From the NCBI RefSeq assembly GCF_009789235.1, contig NZ_WSTB01000004.1, positions 186,001 to 250,000 of the forward strand: a stretch of DNA of 64,000 nt. The letters run 5' to 3'. A model generated the notes under the pieces. That model made no database searches. It was not told the origin of the DNA and saw only the letters and a list, made by a program, of their open reading frames with translations. Within the stretch, counting starts at the first letter, position 1, and the number at the start of each line of letters is the position of its first letter. Positions 37,743 to 47,215 of this stretch are shown here, piece by piece. The position numbers and the translations under genes were made by a program. Source of the stretch: Flavobacterium hydrocarbonoxydans (lineage in GTDB: Bacteria; Bacteroidota; Bacteroidia; Flavobacteriales; Flavobacteriaceae).

Positions 37743-38994
37743 AAAAGTTACGGGTTTACTTAAAAGTAAAAAATCAGTAATTGAAAATTTTTCTTATCTG
37801 AGTATTTTTCAGATTTTCAATATTTCTTTTCCGTTACTTACAATGCCCTATTTATTATCTGTTCTAGGTAAAGAAACATATGGATTAGTTGTTTTTACTC
37901 AAACTTTTGTTAGTTACTTTTTAGTACTGGTAAATTTTGGATTTAACTTATCTGCAACAAAAGAAGTATCAATAAATAGAGATGATAAAAACAAGCTTTC
38001 TGAAATTGTAAGCAGTATTTTGATAATAAAAGGTGTGTTCTTTTTATTGTCATTTGTTATTATGTATGTCATTTTGTTTTTTTTAAAAGAATCAAATGAT
38101 TTTGTAATTCTTTCCTTTTTAACAATGTATTTATGTCTTTACGAATGGATGTTTCCTGTTTGGTACTTTCAGGGAATTGAAAAAATGAAATACATAACAT
38201 TTATCAATTTAACTAGCAGGCTTTTCTTCTTTGTTTTTGTTTTCATTGCCATTAAAGATAAAAATGATTATCTGATGTGGCCTATAATCAATGGAATTGG
38301 ATGTTTAATAGCTGGATTAATATCATTATATGTGGTTTTTTATCAGCATGGTATATCTTTTAGATGGCAGAAAAAGGAAACATTAATACATTACATTAAC
38401 GATAGTAAATTTTTGTTTTTTGGAAATATTGCCGGCAAAGCTAAATTAATAAGCAATCGAATGTTTATTGGAATTTTTATAGGCATGAGCAGCGTAGCTA
38501 TTTATGATATTGTTGACAAGCTTAAGGATGTATCAATGGTTTTTCTACAGCTTATAGTGGATGTCATGTTTCCGAAATTTGCCAAACATAAAGACCCGAA
38601 ATTAGTAAAAAAGACTATTAGATTATTAGTTGCATTAAGTGTTTTTTGTTATTTATTCATAGGGTTATCCTTGTATTTTATTGTCCCCATTTATTTTAAA
38701 AACTATATTGAGGTTGTTAGTATATTCTGGGTTTTAGGATTAATGATAATATTTCAGCCAATGAACTATTTATTTGGCATTGGTGTTTTGATAGTAAATG
38801 GATTAATTAAACAATATTCAATAAATTTATATCTGTCTGCATCTGTATATCTGCTGTCAATTTTGGCAGTATATCTATTAGCTTCTATTGATATTTATAC
38901 CCTTTCTTTTTGTTTGGTTTTTTCAGCTTTCATTGCTGTACTAAATAATATAGTAGTTGCAAAAAAACATAAACTAACAAACTGGATTTATTAA
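37735..38994 (+). CDS. wzx: Lipid-linked repeat-unit flippase (Wzx-like)
   Basis: The 419-residue polytopic inner-membrane protein of the MOP/PST family has about 12-14 hydrophobic segments. The N-terminal YLSIFQIFNISFPLLTMPYL and LVNFGFNLSATKEVSINRDD resemble O-antigen flippases, as does MFPVWYFQGIEKMKYITFIN. It would move undecaprenyl-linked repeat units to the periplasm for the Wzy polymerase. It overlaps the preceding epimerase gene by 8 nt. Confidence 0.9.
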   Translation: MIKKVTGLLKSKKSVIENFSYLSIFQIFNISFPLLTMPYLLSVLGKETYGLVVFTQTFVSYFLVLVNFGFNLSATKEVSINRDDKNKLSEIVSSILIIKGVFFLLSFVIMYVILFFLKESNDFVILSFLTMYLCLYEWMFPVWYFQGIEKMKYITFINLTSRLFFFVFVFIAIKDKNDYLMWPIINGIGCLIAGLISLYVVFYQHGISFRWQKKETLIHYINDSKFLFFGNIAGKAKLISNRMFIGIFIGMSSVAIYDIVDKLKDVSMVFLQLIVDVMFPKFAKHKDPKLVKKTIRLLVALSVFCYLFIGLSLYFIVPIYFKNYIEVVSIFWVLGLMIIFQPMNYLFGIGVLIVNGLIKQYSINLYLSASVYLLSILAVYLLASIDIYTLSFCLVFSAFIAVLNNIVVAKKHKLTNWIY

Positions 38995-39000
38995 TTTTTT

Positions 39001-39849
39001 ATGAGAAAACAAATTATAGAATTTGCTTTAGATAAATCAACGTTGAAATCTAAAAGTATTGTAAACGTTCATCGATTAAATACACATAATAGTGGCGATT
39101 TAATGTGCGCCCCTTATTTATATTTTGATGAATTAAAAGGATATGATAAACTGGATATTTTAGATTACAAATTGCACAATCCTTCAAAAATTGTTAATTG
39201 GGTTAAAGAACTTCTAGAAAATGATGTAGTATTAGGGGGTGGGGGTTTACTGGATAGACATAGTTTCGAAGAAAGTATTGCCTTTTTGAATATTTTAATG
39301 AAAAAAGGGCGAAAAGTTGTTCCGTGGGGCGTTGGACATAATAATCCATCTTTTACTGCAAGTGATACTTTTTATAAACAAATAGCTGAATTTAAACTCA
39401 TCGGAATTAGAGACGATAATATACTGGGAACTGATTGGGTACCTTGTGTAAGTTGTATGAATCCCGTTTTTGATCATAATTATGAAGTGAAATTTGACGT
39501 TGGAATAATTGGCCATGAAAACATTACCATCGGAAATTTTGATGGATTACCTTATATACCTAATAATTCTAAATTCGAAGATTTAATTCAGTTCATTGGA
39601 AGTGTTGAAACTGTAGTTACAAATAGTTATCATGCGATGTATTGGGGAATGTTAATGAAGAAAAAGGTCATTGTAATACCTAACTCTTCTAAAATGTTTA
39701 GTTTTAAATACAAAGTTCCAATTTGTAATGATATAACTAGATTTAAAGATTACTTAAATAAAACAATTGTATATGATGAGCTCCTACAGGAATGTAGAGA
39801 AGCTAATTCTAAATTTTCACACAAAGTATTTGATTTTTTAAATTTGTAA
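39001..39849 (+). CDS. Polysaccharide pyruvyl transferase family protein
   Basis: The 282-residue member of the PS_pyruv_trans family (CsaB/WcaK type) adds pyruvate ketals, or in some members sugars, to glycans. Features are LNTHNSGDLMCAPYLYFDEL, the glycine-rich VVLGGGGLLDRHSFEES, GRKVVPWGVGHNN, and the C-terminal TNSYHAMYWGMLMKKKVIVI with conserved H211. A second, differently sequenced member occurs at 60909 in the ABC-type cluster. Acceptor sugar is unknown. Confidence 0.82.
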   Translation: MRKQIIEFALDKSTLKSKSIVNVHRLNTHNSGDLMCAPYLYFDELKGYDKLDILDYKLHNPSKIVNWVKELLENDVVLGGGGLLDRHSFEESIAFLNILMKKGRKVVPWGVGHNNPSFTASDTFYKQIAEFKLIGIRDDNILGTDWVPCVSCMNPVFDHNYEVKFDVGIIGHENITIGNFDGLPYIPNNSKFEDLIQFIGSVETVVTNSYHAMYWGMLMKKKVIVIPNSSKMFSFKYKVPICNDITRFKDYLNKTIVYDELLQECREANSKFSHKVFDFLNL

Positions 39850-39878
39850 AAGAGCAAACACTAAAGGAATACTATTTT

Positions 39879-41048
39879 ATGAATATATTAATAAATTTAC
39901 TATCTAGTTTAAAAAGCTCGACAGATCCTTTTCATGGAGGCAATGAATATACAAACACGATAATAAGTGACTTGATTAAAAGAAATCATGAGATACAAAA
40001 AAAAATGTTTTTTTATTGTAATTCTGAGCTTTCTATAGATCAAGATTTATTACAGGAAATAAAAAATGATGCTCATTGTCAATTGGTTTTTAATACAGAT
40101 GTTAAAAGTATTTCTGAAGTAATTACAAAATACGCTATAGATAGATTATTCGACCCTTTAGGCATTAGCTTAAGCGGTTCTCATCTAAAAGATATTGAGG
40201 TTATTTATACAATACACGGATTAAGATATATTGAAACACCTACTGATATCAATGAATATTTTTTAGAAAGTAAGTTGAAATTTTTATTTAAAACTATTTT
40301 TTCTAGTCTATATAAAAAAAAGGTAATTAAAGGATACCAGAATGCGATTGAACTTAATGCGAAAACTAAAAAGTTGATTGTAGTTTCTGAGCATACTCGT
40401 AATAGTATCTTAGCACAGTTTAATACAGATCCTAAAAACATTCAAGTATTTTATAGTCCTGAAAAGCTTTATACCAAGATTAGCAATAATGATGAAACAG
40501 ATTTCTTTTCTAAAAACAATGCAATTGAACCTACTAAATATTTTTTAATCGTTAGCTCGAAGCGATGGATAAAAAACACTTATCGGGCTATAAAAGCTTT
40601 TGACGAATTGATAGATTCAGGTTTATTAAATTATAAAATTGTACTTACGGGTTCTAACGCCAAAGTTGAAAAACACATAAAAAATAAAGATATGTTTTAT
40701 ACTATGGATTACGTTTCTAAAGCTGAACTTGAGGTTTTATACAAAAATGCTTTTGCATTAGTTTATCCTTCACTTAATGAAGGATTTGGATATCCACCAT
40801 TAGAAGCCATGAAGTACGGTACTCCAGTGATAGCATCACTAATTACTTCAATACCCGAAATTGTAGGTGATGCCGCATTAGGATTTTGTCCTTTTTCAAT
40901 AATAGAATTAAAGTCAAAAATTATCTATTTACAAAATGATGATATTTTGTATTCAAATATTAAACAGAAGTCAGTTGAAAGGTATAGCGTTGTAAGTGAT
41001 CGCCAAAAAAAGGATCTGGTTAAACTTATTAATGTTGTTTTAGAGTAA
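39879..41048 (+). CDS. Glycosyltransferase, GT4 family (GT-B fold)
   Basis: The 389-residue retaining glycosyltransferase has the N-domain start LINLLSSLKSSTDPFHGGNE, the phosphate-loop segment LIVSSKRWIKNTYRAIKAF, and the C-domain EX7E motif, E301 to E309, in EGFGYPPLEAMKYGTPVIA. Donor and linkage cannot be predicted. The stop is immediately followed by the ATG of the polymerase gene. Confidence 0.88.
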   Translation: MNILINLLSSLKSSTDPFHGGNEYTNTIISDLIKRNHEIQKKMFFYCNSELSIDQDLLQEIKNDAHCQLVFNTDVKSISEVITKYAIDRLFDPLGISLSGSHLKDIEVIYTIHGLRYIETPTDINEYFLESKLKFLFKTIFSSLYKKKVIKGYQNAIELNAKTKKLIVVSEHTRNSILAQFNTDPKNIQVFYSPEKLYTKISNNDETDFFSKNNAIEPTKYFLIVSSKRWIKNTYRAIKAFDELIDSGLLNYKIVLTGSNAKVEKHIKNKDMFYTMDYVSKAELEVLYKNAFALVYPSLNEGFGYPPLEAMKYGTPVIASLITSIPEIVGDAALGFCPFSIIELKSKIIYLQNDDILYSNIKQKSVERYSVVSDRQKKDLVKLINVVLE

Positions 41049-42392
41049 ATGAGGCCGATTTCAAAAAAACTTTTTCAAATAATAACAATGTTGATTTTTT
41101 TTATCAACATTGTTATTATTTCCTTAATTGATTTAGGTACGTTAATCTCTTTTACTTATACAATTGCGGTTTTTTATTTGTTTGTATTCTTTTTTAAATC
41201 GGAAGAATTTCTCTTAAAGAATTTTTTTGTTATTCAATTATATATACTTCTAGCTATAATTCTCTTTCAGATACAGAAATTTGTAATGTCTGATTGGTAT
41301 GGTTTTTCAGGTGATTATGGAGGTATTGGTACAGACGACAGTAGGTTTTATGGAGGAGTAACAACAAATGTATCGAGTATTCCTTACGGAGCAAGAAGCT
41401 ATCAGGGAATGGAACATAGTTTTGTTACGTTTCTTAAATATCTTTATCCATTTCAGGTTAATCATCCATTGAGTATTATAATACCTAATCTTTTAGGAAT
41501 TTGTTTTATACCTCACTTTACCTATAAAGCTGCTTTAGCATTAACAAAAGACATAAAAGTTAGCGAAATAGCTTTTAAACTTGTTTTGGTTTGCCCTTTT
41601 ATTCTTTCCAATGGTCTTATTTTAATGCGTGATGGATGGACAGCATTTTTTATGATTTTAGGATTGTATCATTTTTTCGCAGGTAATATTATAAAGTACA
41701 TTATTACTTTGTTCTGTTTAATGACAGTTCGGGTTGGTTCAGGTGTATTATTGTTAGTAGTGCCTTTTTTTTATATGTCTAAAATAATATTTTCAGGAAA
41801 TGTTAATAAAGTTTTTTTAAGAATTGTTTTAGGTACTGCTTTTTGTTTTGTTTTTATTATTGTTGGCTTACCTTTTTTACTAGATTATTTGGTGTCAAAA
41901 GGAATTTCAGGTTTTGCCAGAGAAGAATTTGTTGAGAATTTCATTGCTAAAGCAGATGATAGCTCTATTATATATTCAATCTATAATATGCCAATGTATC
42001 TTAAATTACCCATTGGATTTGTATTTTTTTTATTCCTTCCATTTACTAAAATTGAATTTTTTACACAAGGAGTTTTTAATGCAAGAAGCGTTATGTTCAC
42101 AACGATAATGCCTATTTTGCAAATTTTTTATTTTAAATATTTCTTTTCCGGAATTTTTTATGCTTTTAGAAAAAATGAACCTCATATAAAAAAAGTCGTT
42201 TATATCTATGGTGTTTTAATTATTATAATTAGTCAATTGTCTATTCAGCCTAGACATAAAACAGGTATTATGCCTTTTTTTTATATTTTAGTAGCGTACG
42301 GAATTGTAAATAATAATAAATTAAGTAACCAATTTGGTTCCTTGATAATGGCAGCCTTAATTTTAATGCAAATGTTTATATTGTTAAAATAA
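41049..42392 (+). CDS. wzy: Putative repeat-unit polymerase (Wzy-like)
   Basis: The 447-residue polytopic membrane protein has about ten hydrophobic segments and a large periplasmic-type loop (about 80-130, rich in G, S and Y: GFSGDYGGIGTDDSRFYGG). Wzy proteins share topology rather than sequence, so the call rests on topology, length and position between a flippase and glycosyltransferases. LILMRDGWTAFFMILGLYHF fits the polymerase group. The next gene starts within its stop codon (TAATG). Confidence 0.72.
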   Translation: MRPISKKLFQIITMLIFFINIVIISLIDLGTLISFTYTIAVFYLFVFFFKSEEFLLKNFFVIQLYILLAIILFQIQKFVMSDWYGFSGDYGGIGTDDSRFYGGVTTNVSSIPYGARSYQGMEHSFVTFLKYLYPFQVNHPLSIIIPNLLGICFIPHFTYKAALALTKDIKVSEIAFKLVLVCPFILSNGLILMRDGWTAFFMILGLYHFFAGNIIKYIITLFCLMTVRVGSGVLLLVVPFFYMSKIIFSGNVNKVFLRIVLGTAFCFVFIIVGLPFLLDYLVSKGISGFAREEFVENFIAKADDSSIIYSIYNMPMYLKLPIGFVFFLFLPFTKIEFFTQGVFNARSVMFTTIMPILQIFYFKYFFSGIFYAFRKNEPHIKKVVYIYGVLIIIISQLSIQPRHKTGIMPFFYILVAYGIVNNNKLSNQFGSLIMAALILMQMFILLK

Positions 42393-43495
42393 TGAAACTT
42401 ATAATTAATACAGTTAATTTACAAATTGGAGGTGCATTTCAAAGATCTGTTTCCTTTTTAAATGAGTTAAAAACTTTCGGAGAAGATGACTATTATGTTT
42501 TTTATAATGAAAATATAAAAAAGCAAATTAAAATAGAAGAGTTTCCAGAAAACTTTAAATTCTATTATTTTGAAAATAGTCCAGCTTCTTTAAAATTTAG
42601 AAAAAAAATAGTCTCTCAATTCAATAAGCTAGAATCTGAAATTAATCCAGATACCGTTTTTTCTTTTGTTGGGCCAGCTTATTGGAGACCAAAAAAGCCT
42701 CACTTAGTTGGTTTTGGTGTTCCGCATATTGTATATGATGATTATAAATATGTAAAGCAATATTCGCTTAAAACTAAACTAGAAATGGTTTATAAAAAAT
42801 TCTGGACTAAAAAAGAAGCAGATTATTATGTAGTACAAACAGAAGATGTTAGAAAAAGACTTGCACAAAGATTAAAAATCTCTGTTTCTAAAGTGTTTCT
42901 TGTAAGCAATGGCTTCGGAGAACAATATAAAAATGTTGAAGTTCTAACAGGCAATCATGGTGATACCAAAAAACTGTTGATGATTAGTACTTACAGACCC
43001 AGTAAAAATTTCGAAATTATAAATGAAATTATTCCATATTTAAAAAATCAAAAATTTAAATATGAATTTCATATTACGATAAAAGACGAAGATTATAAAA
43101 GAGTTTTCGATTTAGATAATAAAGAGGTTGTAAATCATGGACATGTTTTTGCAAAAGATTGTCCTGCGCTTTATAATGAATGTGACGCAATGTTTCTTCC
43201 CTCTTTTTTAGAATGTTTTTCAGCTTCTTATCCGGAAGCTATGAAAATGAGAAAGCCCATATTGACATCGGATTTATCGTTTGCATCTACAGTTTGTGGT
43301 GATGCTGCTTTGTATTTTAATAATCAAAATCCAAAGGAGATAGCACAAAAAATTATTGATTTATTTAACGATGAAAATGCGGTTCAGGAATTGATAGCGA
43401 AAGGAGATGAAAGATTAAAAATATTTGATACCTCAAGAATGCAAGCAGAAAAGTATATTGACATTTGTAAAAAAATAACAAAAAATGATATCTAG
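42392..43495 (+). CDS. Glycosyltransferase, GT4 family
   Basis: The 367-residue GT-B protein has N-terminal INTVNLQIGGAFQRSVSFLN and PHLVGFGVPHIVYDDY. The C-domain has LLMISTYRPSKNFEIINEII, then ECFSASYPEAMKMRKPILTS with the EX7E pair E274/E282. It overlaps the polymerase stop by one base and the next gene by 11 bases. Donor sugar is unknown. Confidence 0.87.
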   Translation: MKLIINTVNLQIGGAFQRSVSFLNELKTFGEDDYYVFYNENIKKQIKIEEFPENFKFYYFENSPASLKFRKKIVSQFNKLESEINPDTVFSFVGPAYWRPKKPHLVGFGVPHIVYDDYKYVKQYSLKTKLEMVYKKFWTKKEADYYVVQTEDVRKRLAQRLKISVSKVFLVSNGFGEQYKNVEVLTGNHGDTKKLLMISTYRPSKNFEIINEIIPYLKNQKFKYEFHITIKDEDYKRVFDLDNKEVVNHGHVFAKDCPALYNECDAMFLPSFLECFSASYPEAMKMRKPILTSDLSFASTVCGDAALYFNNQNPKEIAQKIIDLFNDENAVQELIAKGDERLKIFDTSRMQAEKYIDICKKITKNDI

Positions 43496-44084
43496 ATACG
43501 GTTTTATAGGTTGTTTAAAATTATTGATGTCTCTAATCTATACTAAACTAGCTTTCAGGCAAGCAAGGTTAATAAGGTTGCCCTTTGATATTAGAAACAA
43601 AAAAGCTATAAAAATTGGAGAAAATTTTACTTCAGGTTTTGGGTGTAGAATAGAGGCCTATCCTAAAAAAAATGATAGTAGTCAAATTTTGTTATTTGGA
43701 AAAAACGTTGAGATAAACGATTATGTGCATATAGCAGCAGGTGAAAAAATTATAATTGGTGATAATGTTTTGATTGCCAGCAAAGTTTTTATATCGGATA
43801 TTAATCATGGGAATTACAGTGGAAAAGATTGTGATAGCCCTTTGTCATTGCCAAATAGTCGAAAATTATCAACTAATCCTGTTGTGATCAGTGATAATGT
43901 GTGGATTGGAGAAGGAGTTTGTGTTATGGCAGGGGTAACTATAGGTATAGGATGTGTAATTGGCTCTTTATCAGTAGTTACAAAAAGTATTCCTGATTAT
44001 TCTATTGCAGTTGGCTCACCAGCTAAAGTTATTAAAAAATTTGATTTTGAACAGAACGAATGGATTTCCATCACAGAATCTTAA
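43485..44084 (+). CDS. Left-handed beta-helix acetyltransferase (WcaF/CysE-like)
   Basis: The 199-residue hexapeptide-repeat acyltransferase contains repeat turns in ILLFGKNVEINDYVHIAAGE and IIIGDNVLIASKVFISDINH, with the catalytic-type histidine in DINHGNYSG. The C-terminal turns VVISDNVWIGEGVCVMAGVT and SVVTKSIPDYSIAVGSPAKV complete the fold. It probably O-acetylates a sugar of the repeat unit. It begins inside the end of the preceding glycosyltransferase gene. Confidence 0.85.
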   Translation: MISRYGFIGCLKLLMSLIYTKLAFRQARLIRLPFDIRNKKAIKIGENFTSGFGCRIEAYPKKNDSSQILLFGKNVEINDYVHIAAGEKIIIGDNVLIASKVFISDINHGNYSGKDCDSPLSLPNSRKLSTNPVVISDNVWIGEGVCVMAGVTIGIGCVIGSLSVVTKSIPDYSIAVGSPAKVIKKFDFEQNEWISITES

Positions 44085-44099
44085 TATTAGAATTTTATT

Positions 44100-44921
44100 T
44101 TGAATGTACTAACCACTATTAGTATTGTTCTTTACAGGACGGATACTACAGACCTAGAAAAAGCAATTAAAAGCATATTAAATACTAAACAAGAAATTAA
44201 ACTTTATTTGGTAGACAATTCACCCTCAGATGAATTGAAAATATTTAAAGATTTCGATTCCAGAATTGTTTATATTCATAATCCTTCCAATCCAGGTTTT
44301 GGCGCAGCTCATAATATTGCTATTCAAAAAGCGATTGAGATGGATGCAGAATACCATTTTATTGTAAACCCAGATGTCTATTTTGAAGGTGATGTTATAG
44401 TGTCAATGGTTAACTATGTAAAAAGAGATTCAACAATCGGAATGATGATGCCACAAATTCTAAACCTTGATGGAACTGTTCAGAATTTGCCTAAGTTGTT
44501 GCCTTCGCCAATGTCTATTTTGCGTAGAAAATTTAAAAAACCTAAAAAAGCATATCAAAAATTTATAAATATTTATGAATTGAGAGATGCTCCACAGGAT
44601 ACCATTTATAATGTACCTATTTTATCCGGTTGTTTTACATTGTTGAATTTAGAAGCAATTAAAAAAGTTGGAGCTTATGATGATAAATTTTTTATGTATT
44701 TTGAAGACTGGGATTTATCCAGAAGAGTCCATAAACATTACAAAACAATATATTTTCCAATGGTTTCAATTTATCACGGATATGAATCCGGAGCTAATAA
44801 AAATAGCAAACTTTTTAAAATTTTTATAAATTCAGCTATAACTTATTTTAACAAATGGGGTTGGTTATTTGATTCTGAAAGAAATAAAATAAATAACGAA
44901 GCAATATCACAATTTAAATAG
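44100..44921 (+). CDS. Glycosyltransferase, GT2 family (rhamnosyltransferase-like)
   Basis: The 273-residue GT-A protein has TISIVLYRTDTTDLEKAIKS, IHNPSNPGFGAAHNIAIQKA, the DxD-type motif in FIVNPDVYFEG and SGCFTLLNLEAIKKVGAYDD. FFMYFEDWDLSRRVHK is the acceptor-base region. These are typical of WbbL/RfbF-type rhamnosyltransferases, and dTDP-rhamnose genes are nearby, so rhamnose is a plausible donor. Translation starts at TTG 44100; no ATG or GTG precedes the conserved fold closely. The next ATG follows the stop directly. Confidence 0.85.
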   Translation: MNVLTTISIVLYRTDTTDLEKAIKSILNTKQEIKLYLVDNSPSDELKIFKDFDSRIVYIHNPSNPGFGAAHNIAIQKAIEMDAEYHFIVNPDVYFEGDVIVSMVNYVKRDSTIGMMMPQILNLDGTVQNLPKLLPSPMSILRRKFKKPKKAYQKFINIYELRDAPQDTIYNVPILSGCFTLLNLEAIKKVGAYDDKFFMYFEDWDLSRRVHKHYKTIYFPMVSIYHGYESGANKNSKLFKIFINSAITYFNKWGWLFDSERNKINNEAISQFK

Positions 44922-45821
44922 ATGAGTAAAATTGTAATTACTGGAATATCTGGGTTTGTTGGGGGAAATCTTTCACAGTACTTATCGGTTCTTTCTTTTA
45001 AATTTGAAAGAATATCATTACGAAATTCAGGCTGGAAAGCTAAGTTTGCTGGAGACGCAATTATTCATCTGGCAGGTAAGGCACACGATACTAAAAATAC
45101 AAGTGATGCTTCGGAGTATTTTAAAGTAAATACAGATTTAACAAAAGAATTATTTGATGCTTTTTTAGAAAGTGAGATTAAAGATTTTATCTACTTCAGT
45201 AGTGTAAAAGCAGTTGCAGATGAAGTTTCGAATGTTTTATTTGAAAATGTAAAAGCTAATCCTAAAACACCTTACGGGCAATCAAAATTACAGGCTGAAG
45301 AATACATTCTATCAAAACAAATTCCTGAAGGAAAAAGAGTCTTTATCATTAGACCTTGCATGATTCACGGTCCGGGCAATAAAGGAAATCTGAATTTACT
45401 CTATAATGTGGTAAAAAAAGGTATTCCTTATCCATTGGCAGCTTTTCAAAATCAAAGATCATTTTTAGGAATTGATAACCTGAATTTTATGATCAAAGAA
45501 ATTCTTGAAAATAAAAGCATAGCTTCAGGAGTTTATAATTTTTCAGATGATGAAGTTTTATCTACCAATCAGCTAATAGAAATTATCGGATCAGTTTCAG
45601 ATAAAAAAACACGGTTAATTGCTGTACCAAAAGGTATTATAAAAGGATTTGCTAAAATAGGTGATCTTATAAAATTCCCACTGAATTCTGAAACGGTTCA
45701 GAAATTAACGGAAAACTACAGGGTTTCTAATCAAAAAATTAAAGAAGCAATAGGAATAGAAAAGCTTCCTAATTCTGCACAGCAAGGATTAGAAAAAACA
45801 ATCAAAAGTTTCATAAAATAA
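44922..45821 (+). CDS. Nucleotide-sugar reductase/epimerase, WbpV-like
   Basis: The 299-residue SDR has ITGISGFVGGNLSQYLSVL, IIHLAGKAHDTKNTSDASEY, SSVKAV and the catalytic pair Y118/K122 in TPYGQSKLQAEEYI. It also has IRPCMIHGPGNKGNLNLLYN. It resembles WbpV and related enzymes that act on UDP-4-keto-6-deoxy-GlcNAc. Such genes are commonly found, as here, directly before a WbpL/WecA-type initiating transferase. The substrate would be provided by the WbpM/PglF-like dehydratase at 50790. Confidence 0.8.
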   Translation: MSKIVITGISGFVGGNLSQYLSVLSFKFERISLRNSGWKAKFAGDAIIHLAGKAHDTKNTSDASEYFKVNTDLTKELFDAFLESEIKDFIYFSSVKAVADEVSNVLFENVKANPKTPYGQSKLQAEEYILSKQIPEGKRVFIIRPCMIHGPGNKGNLNLLYNVVKKGIPYPLAAFQNQRSFLGIDNLNFMIKEILENKSIASGVYNFSDDEVLSTNQLIEIIGSVSDKKTRLIAVPKGIIKGFAKIGDLIKFPLNSETVQKLTENYRVSNQKIKEAIGIEKLPNSAQQGLEKTIKSFIK

Positions 45822-45824
45822 CTA

Positions 45825-46787
45825 ATGGAATACACAATACTCGGCATAATCTTAATGATCCTGATGCTGCTTTATTTTAAAGTAGCAGATAAGTTTAATA
45901 TTATTGACAAACCTAATCAGCGTAGTTCGCATACAGAAATTACTCTAAGAGGTGGCGGAATTATTTTTTGGTTTTCGGCTTTAATTTATTTTGTTCAGCA
46001 CATTCAAAGCAATTACTTTTTCTTTACCGGAATTACTTTGGTGAGCTTAGTCAGTTTTTGGGATGATATTCAGAGTTTGTCTAATAAAATTCGGATTGCA
46101 GCACATTTTCTGGCTATTACTCTGATTTTTTTAGATTTTGGAGTTTTTAATTCAATGCCAATTTATGAAATTATCGCAGCTTATATTCTTTCAATCGGAA
46201 TTATCAATGCGTATAATTTTATGGATGGAATAAACGGTATAACCGGATTATATACTTTAGTAGTAATGGGATCATTATGGTATGTAAATAAAAATATTCA
46301 ATTATTTACTGATGGTAGTTTTATAAAATATGCCATGATCGCCAGTCTGGTTTTTTTGTTTTTTAATTACAGAAAAAGGGCCAAATGTTTTGCAGGTGAC
46401 ATTGGAAGTATAGCAATTGCATTTTGGATAATTTATCTTGTTCTGAAATTAATTTTGGCAACAAATTCGGTAATTTGGCTTCTCTTTTTAGCTGTTTACG
46501 GCGTTGATGCAGTTTGTACTATTATACACAGACTGTATCTGAAACAAAATATTTTTGAAGCACATCGTTTGCATTTGTATCAGGTATTAAGTAATGAATA
46601 TAAAATACAACATCGATTAGTCTCTTTGCTTTATGCAATAGCCCAAATAGTAGTTTCTGCTGTTGTGATTTGCCTATATCATAAGGTTGAGGATTTATGG
46701 TTATTTGTAATTATTATTACTCCTTTACTTTTAATATATACTTTGAAGTTTTATCTTTTAAATAAAAGCAAATTAAAACTTAACTAA
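45825..46787 (+). CDS. Undecaprenyl-phosphate sugar-1-phosphate transferase (WecA/WbpL family)
   Basis: The initiating glycosyltransferase loads the first sugar-1-phosphate on undecaprenyl phosphate. The 320-residue polytopic protein has SSHTEITLRGGGIIFWFSAL, the DD motif in FWDDIQSLSNKIRIAAH, and YNFMDGINGITGLYTLVV. GDIGSIAIAFWIIYLVLKL and the HRLHLYQVLSNEYKIQHR loop are also present. These are all MraY/WecA-family active-site elements. The WbpV-like neighbour suggests a 6-deoxy-HexNAc such as QuiNAc or FucNAc as first sugar. Confidence 0.9.
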   Translation: MEYTILGIILMILMLLYFKVADKFNIIDKPNQRSSHTEITLRGGGIIFWFSALIYFVQHIQSNYFFFTGITLVSLVSFWDDIQSLSNKIRIAAHFLAITLIFLDFGVFNSMPIYEIIAAYILSIGIINAYNFMDGINGITGLYTLVVMGSLWYVNKNIQLFTDGSFIKYAMIASLVFLFFNYRKRAKCFAGDIGSIAIAFWIIYLVLKLILATNSVIWLLFLAVYGVDAVCTIIHRLYLKQNIFEAHRLHLYQVLSNEYKIQHRLVSLLYAIAQIVVSAVVICLYHKVEDLWLFVIIITPLLLIYTLKFYLLNKSKLKLN

Positions 46788-47215
46788 TGAACCCAAAAAT
46801 AATTCAAGGTGGGATTTTTTCTGATCATAGAGGAACCATTACGTATGTAAATGATTTTGATTTTAAGACTATTGAACGTTTCTATACCATTAGTAATTCT
46901 GAAGAAAATCCTATTCGAGCCTGGCATGGGCATAAGTTAGATGCTAAAAATTTTTATTGTATAAGTGGTTCGTTCAAAATACATTTTATAAAAATTGATA
47001 ATTGGGAAAATCCATCTAAAGATTTACCTATAGAAACTATTTTAGTTAATGTTACTGATAGTAAGATTGTTCATATTCCTGCAGGTTATGCCAACGCTAT
47101 TCAATCATTAGAAAAAGATTCTAAGTTATTATCTTTCTCTACTCTGCCCTTAGCAAATGTTGCTGAAGATGATGTTCGATTTGATTCAGACTATTGGAAA
47201 ATTGATGAGCAATAA
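46787..47215 (+). CDS. Cupin sugar isomerase/epimerase-like protein
   Basis: The 142-residue single cupin domain has GGIFSDHRGTITYVNDFDF, the metal/substrate-pocket segment IRAWHGHKLDAKNFYCISGS, and IVHIPAGYANAIQSLEKDS. It belongs with WxcM/FdtA-like or RmlC-like small sugar isomerases. It overlaps the aminotransferase gene by 11 nt, an arrangement seen for FdtA-FdtB (3-amino sugar synthesis), but the sequence does not settle whether it isomerises, epimerises or is non-catalytic. Confidence 0.7.
   Translation: MNPKIIQGGIFSDHRGTITYVNDFDFKTIERFYTISNSEENPIRAWHGHKLDAKNFYCISGSFKIHFIKIDNWENPSKDLPIETILVNVTDSKIVHIPAGYANAIQSLEKDSKLLSFSTLPLANVAEDDVRFDSDYWKIDEQ

Noticed and set aside
41049..42392. O-antigen ligase as the identity of the Wzy-like protein
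   Set aside because: Topology overlaps with ligases, but placement between the flippase and glycosyltransferases favours a polymerase; not fully excluded.
47157..47204. ATG start adding 16 residues to the PLP aminotransferase
   Set aside because: The extension lies inside the cupin gene and is not conserved; the ATG at 47205 matches the family start.
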